This document shows positions 8,046-15,739 of a DNA stretch of 64,000 nt, in pieces; the stretch's first letter is position 1, and the number at the start of each line of letters is the position of its first letter. Where the stretch lies: assembly GCA_025454925.1 (NCBI GenBank), contig JALONM010000006.1:89050-153049 (forward strand). Direction: 5' to 3'. The notes below the pieces were generated by a model. It was not told where the DNA came from and searched no databases. It was given only the letters and a program-made list of their open reading frames with translations. Made by a program: the position numbers and the translations under genes. The stretch is from Cytophagaceae bacterium (GTDB lineage: Bacteria > Bacteroidota > Bacteroidia > Cytophagales > Cytophagaceae).

Positions 8046-10112
8046 TTAGTAGCTGCCTTTGTATTTTCGCACGGCCCATTCGGTAACGGCAAGACTCAAC
8101 AGAATCCAAAATAGCCAGGGTAGTTCCATGGCTTCGGTTAATTCTTCCTGACTGTGTAAAATAGGCTTCGGGTCAGAGGCCAGAATAGCCTGTTCCAGCG
8201 CGGCAATCCGGTCGCTACGCACGAACGTACCACCGTTTTTCTCGGCTAAATTCCGCAGCAGAAAATGGTCTGCGGTCGTTTGTATTGCTTCCAGTTGTGA
8301 AGCTTTCACGATGAATTGTCCGTTGGCCGATTCGGTTTTGCCATTCAGCTGCGTAGAGGCCGTATAGCGGTATATTCCTTCACCCAATCCATTTACGTCA
8401 AACCGGTTGTTCGATTCGCCTACGGCAAACTCGTAACTTGTTTTTTCATTTTTTTCGTTGCGAATCTCAAGTCCTATGCGGTTTCCGTAAATAGGTTGAT
8501 ACAAGTCGTTATAAAGTTCTGCTTCAAATACCACCGATTCACCCAGTCCATATTCCTGTTGTGTAGTTTGAATTCTGAATTTGCGTTTGTCGTTTTTGCC
8601 CGATAGTAACTGTGCCGTTTGTGCAAGAAGTTGGTCTACGGCTTCCTGTTGTTCGTTCAGCACATATTCGTGGTATCTCCACTGCCAAAGCCCTTCGCCG
8701 GCCAATACTGCCTGGCGGTACAAGGTGTTGATGGCAAGCAGCGGTCGGTTGCTGGTTACCGTTCCAATGCGTTGGTATAAGATCACATCGGTTCCTTCTT
8801 TCAGCGAATATTCTCCGTAAGGAATCTGCAGGGGCGGCAAATCTTTGAACAGTGCCTTCTGATTTCCGTCCATCGAATACCTCAGGAAGTTATCGTTGAA
8901 TGCCGCAGTTACCAGGTCTTTCTGAGCACCACGCGTTTGCAACTGTATTACTTTGTTCAGGTTGTTGAATGCGGAAAGATTGCTTTGTCCGCCAAGTATG
9001 AAGAATATGGATGTTTCCTGTTGTATGAATTTGTCGAGCAAGTTTTTTGCCTGTCCGTATGCGTCCGGAAACTGATGGAAAATAACGAGGTCGAAAGACT
9101 CTTCTTTCCACGTATGTATGCCGGGAATATGCAGGCTTACCTCGTAGTTTTCTTTTTTCTCCAGGGCAGCACGAATGGCTTTAATATCGGGGTGTGGAGC
9201 TGCGGCCAGGATCAGGATTTTTTCTTTGTTTTCGAGTACCTCCAGGTAGGCATGCGATACATTGTTGCGGGTTGTGTATTCGCCCGGTAAAGGCTTCACT
9301 TCTACACGATAATGCAACAAGCCTGTTTCGGTGGCAGTAGCCCTGAACTCGCTGCGCTGCAAACTTTCTTTCCCTTGCAAGGCAAGGAGGTTGGTGGCCA
9401 GCAGTTTGTCGCCATTCCAAAGTTGCACCTGCACGGTTTGATTGCCAAAGCCCTGTTGTTGAATTTCCGCAACAATCGGAAATGTGGAGTTTTTATAGGT
9501 AAGCTTGTTATACAACAAACTTTTAATCAGGATATCTTTTTTTGCCACCGTGTCACCTACACCAATGCCATGGATAGGGTAGCGATAGGTTTGCCAGGAG
9601 GGGTCGCTGCCTTGGTTGATAATGCCGTCGCTAAGCACAAGGATGCCCGCCACATTCTGGTTTTCGAAATCGTTTTGTGTGATTTTTAGTAAGTCGGAGA
9701 GTGAGGTAAACGGATGTTCAGGATTCAATGAATCCAATTGATTGTTTTTTCCGGAAAGGCTTCGTTGTTGCCAGTCAATGGAGCGGGCCGACAGGGCCTC
9801 GCGAAGCTTGCGAAGGTCTTGCAGCCATTGTTGCTGTTGTGCTTTGGAATTGCCAAAGTCTATGGACTTGGAATCGTCTATGGCCAGCACCACAATAGGA
9901 TTTTCTTGTGTGGTACGGATGTGTTTTAACAGAGGGCCGAGCAAAAGAAAGAGTAATAAAGACACCAGCGTAAACCGGAGCGCTGCCAGTCCGTAATTCC
10001 ACCTTTTGCTCCATGGGCTTTTAGCAGAATAAAGCAGCCAGGCATATCCTCCCGCCAGAAGAATGCACAAAGGTAGGTACCAAAGGCTGTATTCAGTAAT
10101 CAAGGTGCCCAT
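8046..10112 (-). CDS. VWA-like membrane protein
   Basis: A 688-residue inner-membrane protein. Two N-terminal transmembrane segments (about 9-28 and 43-63) are followed by a von Willebrand factor A-like domain, with the DDSKS motif (DxSxS MIDAS type) and VLSDGIINQGSDP. A long extracytoplasmic middle region contains the glutamine-amidotransferase-like segment KILILAAAPHPD. A last transmembrane helix, LPWLFWILLSLAV, lies near the C-terminus. This arrangement is common in Bacteroidota VWA/BatA-related proteins of unknown role. It is downstream of fabG on the same strand, separated by a 78-bp gap with a strong hairpin, so it probably has its own transcript. Confidence 0.75.
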   Translation of the reverse strand: MGTLITEYSLWYLPLCILLAGGYAWLLYSAKSPWSKRWNYGLAALRFTLVSLLLFLLLGPLLKHIRTTQENPIVVLAIDDSKSIDFGNSKAQQQQWLQDLRKLREALSARSIDWQQRSLSGKNNQLDSLNPEHPFTSLSDLLKITQNDFENQNVAGILVLSDGIINQGSDPSWQTYRYPIHGIGVGDTVAKKDILIKSLLYNKLTYKNSTFPIVAEIQQQGFGNQTVQVQLWNGDKLLATNLLALQGKESLQRSEFRATATETGLLHYRVEVKPLPGEYTTRNNVSHAYLEVLENKEKILILAAAPHPDIKAIRAALEKKENYEVSLHIPGIHTWKEESFDLVIFHQFPDAYGQAKNLLDKFIQQETSIFFILGGQSNLSAFNNLNKVIQLQTRGAQKDLVTAAFNDNFLRYSMDGNQKALFKDLPPLQIPYGEYSLKEGTDVILYQRIGTVTSNRPLLAINTLYRQAVLAGEGLWQWRYHEYVLNEQQEAVDQLLAQTAQLLSGKNDKRKFRIQTTQQEYGLGESVVFEAELYNDLYQPIYGNRIGLEIRNEKNEKTSYEFAVGESNNRFDVNGLGEGIYRYTASTQLNGKTESANGQFIVKASQLEAIQTTADHFLLRNLAEKNGGTFVRSDRIAALEQAILASDPKPILHSQEELTEAMELPWLFWILLSLAVTEWAVRKYKGSY

Positions 10113-10143
10113 AGGCGTGTGAATTGGAACAGAGGTGAATAAG

Positions 10144-10177
10144 GACGACTGTCTGCTTTCAAGCGCAGACAGTCGTC
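10144..10177 (-). terminator. Strong hairpin between fabG and the VWA-like gene
   Basis: A perfect 13-bp stem, GACGACTGTCTGC (10144-10156) with GCAGACAGTCGTC (10165-10177), has an 8-nt loop. It lies 14 bp after the fabG stop. The T tract after it on the minus strand is poor (CTTATTC), so it may be an attenuating or protecting hairpin rather than a full terminator. Confidence 0.55.
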
Positions 10178-10190
10178 ACAGGAAAATATT

Positions 10191-10937
10191 CTAGGTAAGC
10201 ATGCCACCGCACACTTGCAATACTTGTCCGGTTATGTAGCGCGACATATCCGAAGCGAGGAAAATAGCAGCATCCGCTACCTCTTCCGGTTTGCCGGCGC
10301 GCTTGAGCGGAATACCTTTTTCCCATTCTTCTTTTACTTTCGGATCCAATACTTCCGTCATCTCCGTTTCGATAAATCCAGGAGCGATGGCGTTGCAGCG
10401 GATGTTGCGGGAACCCAATTCCTGTGCCACCGATTTGGTGAAGCCGATCATGCCCGCCTTGGAGGCTGCATAGTTGGCTTGGCCTGCGTTACCACTAACT
10501 CCCACTACCGAGGTAATGTTGATTACCGAACCATTTTTTTGTTTCATCATAAATTTGGTAGCGGCTTTGGTAAGGTTGAAGGCAGATTTCAGATTTACAG
10601 TAATTACACTGTCCCACTGCTCTTCTGTCATGCGCATCAGCAAACCGTCTTTGGTAATGCCTGCATTGTTTACCAATACTTCCAGCGTTCCGAAATCGGC
10701 TACTACCTGGTTTACCAATTCTTCTGCAGAAGCATAGATCGAGGCATCCGAGCGGTATCCTTTTATTTTTGTTCCGAATTGTTTCAGCTCATTTTCGAGG
10801 GCTTGACCTTTTTCTACACTGGATAGGTAGGTGAAGGCCACGTTGGCGCCTTCTTGTGCAAAACGCAAGGCCATGGCGCGTCCAATTCCTTTGGAGGCTC
10901 CTGTGATCAATACGTTTTTTCCGCTTAATAAAGCCAT
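10191..10937 (-). CDS. fabG: 3-oxoacyl-[acyl-carrier-protein] reductase
   Basis: FabG reduces 3-oxoacyl-ACP to 3-hydroxyacyl-ACP with NADPH in type II fatty-acid elongation. From ATG 10937 the protein is 248 residues, the standard length; an upstream in-frame extension is open but unlike the family. The dinucleotide-binding motif TGASKGIG lies at 12-19, NNAG at 90-93, and the catalytic triad is Ser143, Tyr156 and Lys160 in YAASK. The C-terminus ITGQVLQVCGGM is typical. No acpP or fabF gene adjoins it. Confidence 0.93.
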   Translation of the reverse strand: MALLSGKNVLITGASKGIGRAMALRFAQEGANVAFTYLSSVEKGQALENELKQFGTKIKGYRSDASIYASAEELVNQVVADFGTLEVLVNNAGITKDGLLMRMTEEQWDSVITVNLKSAFNLTKAATKFMMKQKNGSVINITSVVGVSGNAGQANYAASKAGMIGFTKSVAQELGSRNIRCNAIAPGFIETEMTEVLDPKVKEEWEKGIPLKRAGKPEEVADAAIFLASDMSRYITGQVLQVCGGMLT

Positions 10938-11179
10938 AAAAATAATATTGTTAGGTTTGGTAAAATTACAAAGGGTAAAAATAGGGTTTCCCTGCGAAAA
11001 AAGAAATTTTAATCCATAGGAGTGGAAAAACCTACTCGCTGCATAGGCTACCTCATTCCGGCCATCTGTACTTCTCAACATCTGACTTTTCTCTCAAAAG
11101 CAATATCCATGGATCCTGGAGATATTTCCTTTACGTTTTAGTACCCCTGTGCAGTATGTTTTTATTTTATTTTTTTTGG

Positions 11180-11265
11180 CGGCTGATCCGGCTATCGCTG
11201 CAAGGCACCCGTGGCGCCAGCGCCACGGGAGGCTTTCCGCTCTATCCGGGCCGCAAGGGTAGGTG
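11180..11265 (-). repeat. Family A structured repeat, copy A3 (minus orientation)
   Basis: Read on the minus strand it contains GGATAGAGCGGAAAGCC, then a 10-bp hairpin CCCGTGGCGC/GCGCCACGGG (arms at 11210-11219 and 11222-11231), then CTTGCAGCGATAGCC, the constant core of family A. It lacks the second hairpin seen in A1 and A2. It lies in the 799-bp gap between fabG and the haemoglobin gene, where I see no convincing gene. Confidence 0.75.
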
Positions 11266-11439
11266 TTGGTTTGTGCAGTACCGACGCTGGTTGAAATCAT
11301 CAACGAGATTCTAGAAATGCTTCTGTATTCCTTAGTTTTTGAAGTCGACTGTTGCAACGAAAATTTCTTGCAAGAACTATCGGTTTGAGATTCGAATCAA
11401 TATAAGGGCTTGCTACCATTGTAGGCTAGTGTTTGAGTT

Positions 11440-11680
11440 GTACGGTTGTCAAAAAAACGGGACATGGAATCCTGATTTCTCCATGGTGATTTTTCTGTAG
11501 AGAAACGACTCCTAAATTCTAAGGCATCAGAAGGAATCGAAGAGAAGAAATCCGTTTCGAAGTCCATGTATTTTAATGTCGGGATCAGCGGCCATGGATC
11601 TTGGATCCATGAGCTTTCTCCATCCTGCGTTTCGCTCGGAAAATTTTTTATGTTGCCAATCGGGTTACGAACAGGTTGAT
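11440..11680 (-). repeat. Degenerate family B repeat
   Basis: Recognisable fragments in the same order as the intact 46.8-kb copy include AGAAACGACT, CAGAAGGAATCGA, GTCGGGATCAGCGGCC, the CATGGATC/GATCCATG hairpin near 11592 and GAGCTTTCTCCAT. The ends and several stems have decayed, so no target duplication can be read. It looks like an old insertion next to repeat A3. Confidence 0.65.
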
Positions 11681-11711
11681 CAATATCAGTGATTGTGGAA
11701 TTAAAATCCTT

Positions 11712-11719
11712 TAGATTTG
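11712..11719 (+). promoter_or_regulatory. -7 promoter element of the haemoglobin gene
   Basis: TAGATTTG matches the Bacteroidota TAnnTTTG consensus exactly and is 17 bp upstream of the chosen ATG at 11737. A TTG at 11693-11695 may be a weak -33 element. Confidence 0.5.
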
Positions 11720-11736
11720 GTTGTAACATACAACGA

Positions 11737-12123
11737 ATGGCTACTATGACGAAACGGGATATTTCAGATCGACAAGCGGTGGAATTGCTTGTGAATACTT
11801 TTTATGAGCAGGTGCAAAAACACGACGTGTTAGGTCCATTTTTTAACGAAGTGGCCCATGTAAACTGGTCTGCGCATTTACCCAAGATGTATGATTTCTG
11901 GGAATTTATTTTGCTGGGCACCGGCAGTTACAAGGGCAATGTATCCAGTCCGCATGTAGCCTTGCATGCGAAAAAGAACTTGCAGCCTTCCGATTTTGAT
12001 GCCTGGATTTTCTTATTCAACCAAACCGTAGATGCCCACTTTGAAGGTCCTAAAGCGGAGGAAATCAAGCAAAGGGCTTCCTCTATCGCTGGCGTGCTCA
12101 ACTACAAACTGAATGGCGTATAA
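11737..12123 (+). CDS. Group III truncated haemoglobin
   Basis: A 128-residue haem protein of the truncated (2-on-2) globin family, group III type, cytosolic, thought to bind oxygen or nitric oxide. The family features are RQAVELLVNTFYEQVQ at the start, the PKMYDFWEF helix, and HAKKNLQPSDFDAWIFLF, which carries the proximal-histidine region. ATG 11737 was chosen because the family begins near here and a -7 element lies just upstream. The frame could start 16 codons earlier, inside repeat-derived sequence. It is a single-gene unit; lpdA follows 188 bp downstream. Confidence 0.88.
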   Translation: MATMTKRDISDRQAVELLVNTFYEQVQKHDVLGPFFNEVAHVNWSAHLPKMYDFWEFILLGTGSYKGNVSSPHVALHAKKNLQPSDFDAWIFLFNQTVDAHFEGPKAEEIKQRASSIAGVLNYKLNGV

Positions 12124-12243
12124 GTGCCTGAATAAAAAAAGTTTCTGTATCCTCAATCAGGCTACTGAAGCCGCCATGCATACCCTGTAGAGAATGCCTG
12201 AGTTTCAATGTGGAAGCCACTTTCCGACAAATACCTTTTAAAT

Positions 12244-12274
12244 TTTTCGGTTTAACCAGAATTATGTAGGTTTG
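12244..12274 (+). promoter_or_regulatory. Promoter of lpdA
   Basis: TAGGTTTG at 12267-12274 is an exact -7 consensus. A T-rich TTTT at 12244-12247 occupies the -33 position with a 19-bp spacer. The predicted start lies about 30 bp upstream of the lpdA ATG. Confidence 0.6.
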
Positions 12275-12311
12275 CCCTGCTAAACACACTAATCAAACAA
12301 AAAGGATCAAG

Positions 12312-13703
12312 ATGTCGAAATTTGATATCATCGTGGTGGGAAGTGGCCCAGGTGGCTACGTAGCCGCCATTAGAGCCTCTCAGCTAGGAAAAAAAGTTGC
12401 CATCGTAGAACGTGCAGAATTGGGTGGTATATGTCTGAACTGGGGATGCATACCTACTAAGGCCTTGCTGAAGAGTGCTCAGGTGTTTGAATATATCAAG
12501 CATGCCTCCGACTATGGAATTACGGTAAGCGATGCCAAAGCGGATTTCAATGCCGTGATTAAGCGCAGCCGCGATGTGGCCAGCGGCATGAGCAAAGGGG
12601 TGCAATTTCTGATGAAGAAAAATAAAATCGAGGTTATTGCCGGTTTTGGTAAGCTGAAAGGCAACAAGCAAGTAGAGGTAACGGACGATAAAGGTGGCAA
12701 AGCGGTTTATACTGCCGATCATATCATCCTTGCCACCGGAGGACGTGCCCGCGAATTGCCAACGCTTAAAATCGATGGACAGAAAATTATCGGATACCGT
12801 CAGGCCATGGTGTTGGATAAACGACCTGCTTCTATGGTAATCGTTGGCTCTGGCGCCATAGGCGTGGAGTTTGCCTATGTGTATAACGCCATGGGTACCA
12901 AAGTAACCATCGTGGAGTTTATGCCGAACATTGTTCCGGTAGAAGATGAAGAAGTATCCAAGCAACTGGAAAAAGAATACAAGAAGGCTGGAATCAATAT
13001 CATGACGAATGCTTCGGTGGAAAGTGTAGACACCAAAGGGGCAGGTTGCAAGGTGTTGGTGAAAACCAAAACCGGAACTGAAACCCTGGACTGCGATGTT
13101 GTATTGTCGGCTGTAGGTGTTATTGCCAACATCGAAGGCATAGGGCTGGAAGAAGTAGGGGTAGCTACCGACAAAGGCAAAGTAGTGGTGGATGATTATT
13201 ACAGAACCAATATCCCTGGTATCTATGCGATCGGCGATATTGTTAAAGGTCAGGCACTCGCTCACGTGGCTTCCGCGGAAGGGATTATTTGCGTGGAGAA
13301 AATTTGTGGCCACCATCCGGAACCATTGGATTATAATAATATTCCTGGTTGTACGTATTGTTCTCCCGAAATTGCTTCAGTCGGCATGACGGAAAAGGCT
13401 TGTCGTGAGAAAGGTATCGATATTAAAGTAGGTAAGTTTCCGTTTTCTGCCTCCGGCAAAGCCAGTGCGGCAGGAGCCAAAGAAGGCTTTATCAAAGTAA
13501 TTTTTGATGCCAAATATGGGGAATGGTTAGGTGCTCACATGATTGGCGCTAACGTTACCGAAATGATTGCGGAAGTGGTGGTAGCTCGTAAGCTCGAAAC
13601 TACCGGGCACGAAATAATTAAATCCGTACACCCGCATCCTACCATGTCGGAAGCCATTATGGAAGCTGCTGCTGCTGCCTACAACGAAGTAATTCACCTC
13701 TAA
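12312..13703 (+). CDS. lpdA: Dihydrolipoyl dehydrogenase (E3)
   Basis: This FAD flavoprotein reoxidises dihydrolipoyl groups of 2-oxoacid dehydrogenase complexes and the glycine cleavage system, passing electrons to NAD. At 463 residues it is the standard length. The N-terminal FAD-binding GSGPGGYVAA is followed by the redox disulphide Cys41/Cys46 in GGICLNWGCIPTK. An NAD-binding GSGAIGVEF lies near residue 178, and the C-terminal interface carries the catalytic His442/Glu447 in HPHPTMSE. It has its own promoter and a strong terminator, so it is monocistronic. It is the likely E3 partner of the E2 encoded at 4.3 kb. Confidence 0.95.
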   Translation: MSKFDIIVVGSGPGGYVAAIRASQLGKKVAIVERAELGGICLNWGCIPTKALLKSAQVFEYIKHASDYGITVSDAKADFNAVIKRSRDVASGMSKGVQFLMKKNKIEVIAGFGKLKGNKQVEVTDDKGGKAVYTADHIILATGGRARELPTLKIDGQKIIGYRQAMVLDKRPASMVIVGSGAIGVEFAYVYNAMGTKVTIVEFMPNIVPVEDEEVSKQLEKEYKKAGINIMTNASVESVDTKGAGCKVLVKTKTGTETLDCDVVLSAVGVIANIEGIGLEEVGVATDKGKVVVDDYYRTNIPGIYAIGDIVKGQALAHVASAEGIICVEKICGHHPEPLDYNNIPGCTYCSPEIASVGMTEKACREKGIDIKVGKFPFSASGKASAAGAKEGFIKVIFDAKYGEWLGAHMIGANVTEMIAEVVVARKLETTGHEIIKSVHPHPTMSEAIMEAAAAAYNEVIHL

Positions 13704-13732
13704 GAAGGTACATTTAAAATTTAATAAATTCC

Positions 13733-13760
13733 AAAAACCTCTGCTTGCAGAGGTTTTTTT
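13733..13760 (+). terminator. Rho-independent terminator of lpdA
   Basis: AAAAACCTCT (13733-13742) pairs with AGAGGTTTTT across a short GC-rich loop, followed by a T run, 29 bp after the lpdA stop. Confidence 0.9.
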
Positions 13761-13866
13761 GTTTCTGGCAATTTCCAACTGTTTTTTTATAGAGACGTTT
13801 GAGCTATTGGAAACGTCCATGATATCTAGATTCGCGGCTCGACTCCGAATTGGAAAATCGTAGGCA

Positions 13867-14026
13867 TTGAACCCTAATTTTTCAATAGAAATTCTTCTAT
13901 TGAAAAACGACTAATAAAATCAAGGGCTTGAGAAGGAATCGACTAAAAGAAATTCTTTTCTAAGCTCTACGATCCATGAGCTTTCTCCATAGTGCGCTTC
14001 GCTTCTATGGAGAAAAGCCGGTTGAA
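13867..14026 (-). repeat. Family B element with TTGAA duplication and 35-bp internal deletion
   Basis: A core of 150 bp (13872-14021) is flanked on both sides by TTGAA (13867-13871 and 14022-14026). The core starts CCCTAATTTTTC and ends AAAAGCCGG, as in the intact 185-bp copies. Relative to those it lacks one contiguous 35-bp block covering the 3' arm of the second hairpin and the left arm of the third. Otherwise it is almost identical to the 46.8-kb copy. Confidence 0.9.
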
Positions 14027-14070
14027 AGAGGGGCTAAGAAAAATGTATGTGTACATCCATCGAAGTACAT

Positions 14071-14200
14071 GGCTGGTTTTGCGTGAGGGATAGAGTGTAA
14101 AGCCATGGTGGTGGCGCCTGTAGCGCCACCACCATGGGCTTGCAGCGATAGCCCGGCCCGAGTGGCGCCTTAGGCGCCATGACGGGACACGCCCAAAATA
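14071..14200 (+). repeat. Family A structured repeat, copy A1
   Basis: It starts GGCTGGTTTTGCGTGAGGG and ends GGGACACGCCC. Hairpin 1 is a 13-bp perfect stem (14105-14117 with 14123-14135), extended by AAGCC/GGCTT. The constant linker GCAGCGATAGCCCGGCCCG follows. Hairpin 2 is GGCGCC/GGCGCC at about 14164-14178. It lies 45 bp from the end of a family B element. The rest of the 580-bp gap after lpdA shows no gene. Confidence 0.85.
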
Positions 14201-14287
14201 AAACCTTGGCGAAAGCTACATGAAGGCAACACTGTGGTTATATAGGTAGCCGCATCCCCAATGTTACCAATATCTTAGATTCCGGGA

Positions 14288-15736
14288 TTACGTCCAGCCA
14301 CCCCCCAAGGCTTTGTAAAGAAGAATTTTAGATTGCTGAAGTGATTGCAGCAATTGAATTTCATCGAGCTGAGCCCGCAGCAGATGTTGCTGTGCCGTTA
14401 ACACTTCCAGGTAATTCGATTTTCCGTTTTTGAAAAGTTGATCGGCTATTTCCATCGAACGTTCCGCCGTTACTACTTGTTGATTTTTTAATACCAACTG
14501 TTGTTGCAGCAGGCTAATGTTTTGTAACAGGTAATGCGTTTCTGAATACGCTTGCAGCCAGGTATTCTGGTACCGCAACAAAGCTTGCTGGTAGGTGGCA
14601 TCGGCCATTTTCCGTTGGGCTTTAAGCGCACTTCGGTTTATTAAAGGAGCACTTAATCCACCCACCAGTGCGTAAGCTATCGATTGCGGGCTTTTAAACA
14701 ATAACTTACCAGAGAATGCCTGATAACCGCCGTTGGCGGTCAGCAGGAACGATGGACGCAAGGCAGCCTTTGCTGAAGCAAGATCCGAATGGCAGGCTTT
14801 TAATTCCCAGGTTGCCATACGGATGTCAGGACGGTTTTCTAATAAGCGGGAGGGGATGTCCCACGATATATTCAAGGGAATGGGCGGGAGTGGATTCGTT
14901 TTCTTGATCGGTTGAGGAATTCTTCCGCAGAGAATGTTCAACGCTTTTTCAAGTTCATTAATCCTTTTTTGAGTTTCTAGTTTTAACGATTTGAATTCAA
15001 GCCATTGTACCTGCGATTGCGTGACTGCGAGTTCAGTGGCTTGGCCGGATGCTTTCTGAAGAGTGATGATTTCTATTGTTTTTTCCTGAACTTCAATTCC
15101 TCGTTCAAGTTTCAGAAGAACGTCCTGCAAAGCCTGGAATTCAAAATACAGGTAGGCTACTTCCGCTACCAGCGATGACGTAACAAGATTTTTACCTTCG
15201 ATAGAACTGAAGTATCTGGCCTGCGCACTTTTTTTCTGTTGCGAAAGTTTGCCCCATACATCTAGTTCCCATGAGGTATTCAATCCCGAGTAGTAATCGG
15301 GCAGGTGGATGGGTACAAGTTGGTTCGGTAGGATTTCCGTGGCAATATTTCCCGCACCATCCATCGTATACAATCCAAATTTTCGTTGCGACAGGTTTAC
15401 GTTGCCCGATATGCTTGGGAATATGTTACCTCTTGCCATTTTATGAACCGCCCTGTTGTATTCCACTTTCTGCCATATCTCGCGAAGGGTAAAGTTTTGT
15501 TCCAGGGAGGTTTGAATAAGTGCCTGTAACGTTGAATCAGAGATAAGATGGCTCCATGGTTGCGGCACTATACGAATGGAATCTGAAACACGAAGAGTTG
15601 AGTCTGACTCATTAAAACGTTCGGGCAGCTGTACTTTCCATTCTTCCTGTTGGTGCCCGGTATTTAATTTGCACGCATGAAACAGCAAGGAAACAACAAG
15701 ACCGAAAGTGAAAAAGTAACCTGATCGCATACACAT
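14288..15736 (-). CDS. TolC/OprM-type outer-membrane efflux lipoprotein
   Basis: This is the outer-membrane channel subunit of an RND-type tripartite efflux pump (NodT/OprM family), 482 residues. The N-terminus MCMRSGYFFTFGLVVSLL ends in a lipobox (LLFHAC, Cys near 22), so it should be lipid-anchored. The mature part has two OEP repeats of long amphipathic helices and beta segments, including LNTSWELDVWGKLSQQKKSA and ENRPDIRMATWEL, the usual family landmarks. It is the last gene of the operon, starting 3 bp after the pump pseudogene. It looks intact although the pump gene is broken. Confidence 0.9.
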   Translation of the reverse strand: MCMRSGYFFTFGLVVSLLFHACKLNTGHQQEEWKVQLPERFNESDSTLRVSDSIRIVPQPWSHLISDSTLQALIQTSLEQNFTLREIWQKVEYNRAVHKMARGNIFPSISGNVNLSQRKFGLYTMDGAGNIATEILPNQLVPIHLPDYYSGLNTSWELDVWGKLSQQKKSAQARYFSSIEGKNLVTSSLVAEVAYLYFEFQALQDVLLKLERGIEVQEKTIEIITLQKASGQATELAVTQSQVQWLEFKSLKLETQKRINELEKALNILCGRIPQPIKKTNPLPPIPLNISWDIPSRLLENRPDIRMATWELKACHSDLASAKAALRPSFLLTANGGYQAFSGKLLFKSPQSIAYALVGGLSAPLINRSALKAQRKMADATYQQALLRYQNTWLQAYSETHYLLQNISLLQQQLVLKNQQVVTAERSMEIADQLFKNGKSNYLEVLTAQQHLLRAQLDEIQLLQSLQQSKILLYKALGGGWT

Positions 15737-15739
15737 GAA

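Noticed and set aside
12384..13316. A 310-codon frame antisense to lpdA
   Set aside because: It lies wholly inside a highly conserved gene, has shadow-type composition (rich in His, Tyr, Phe) and no family signature.
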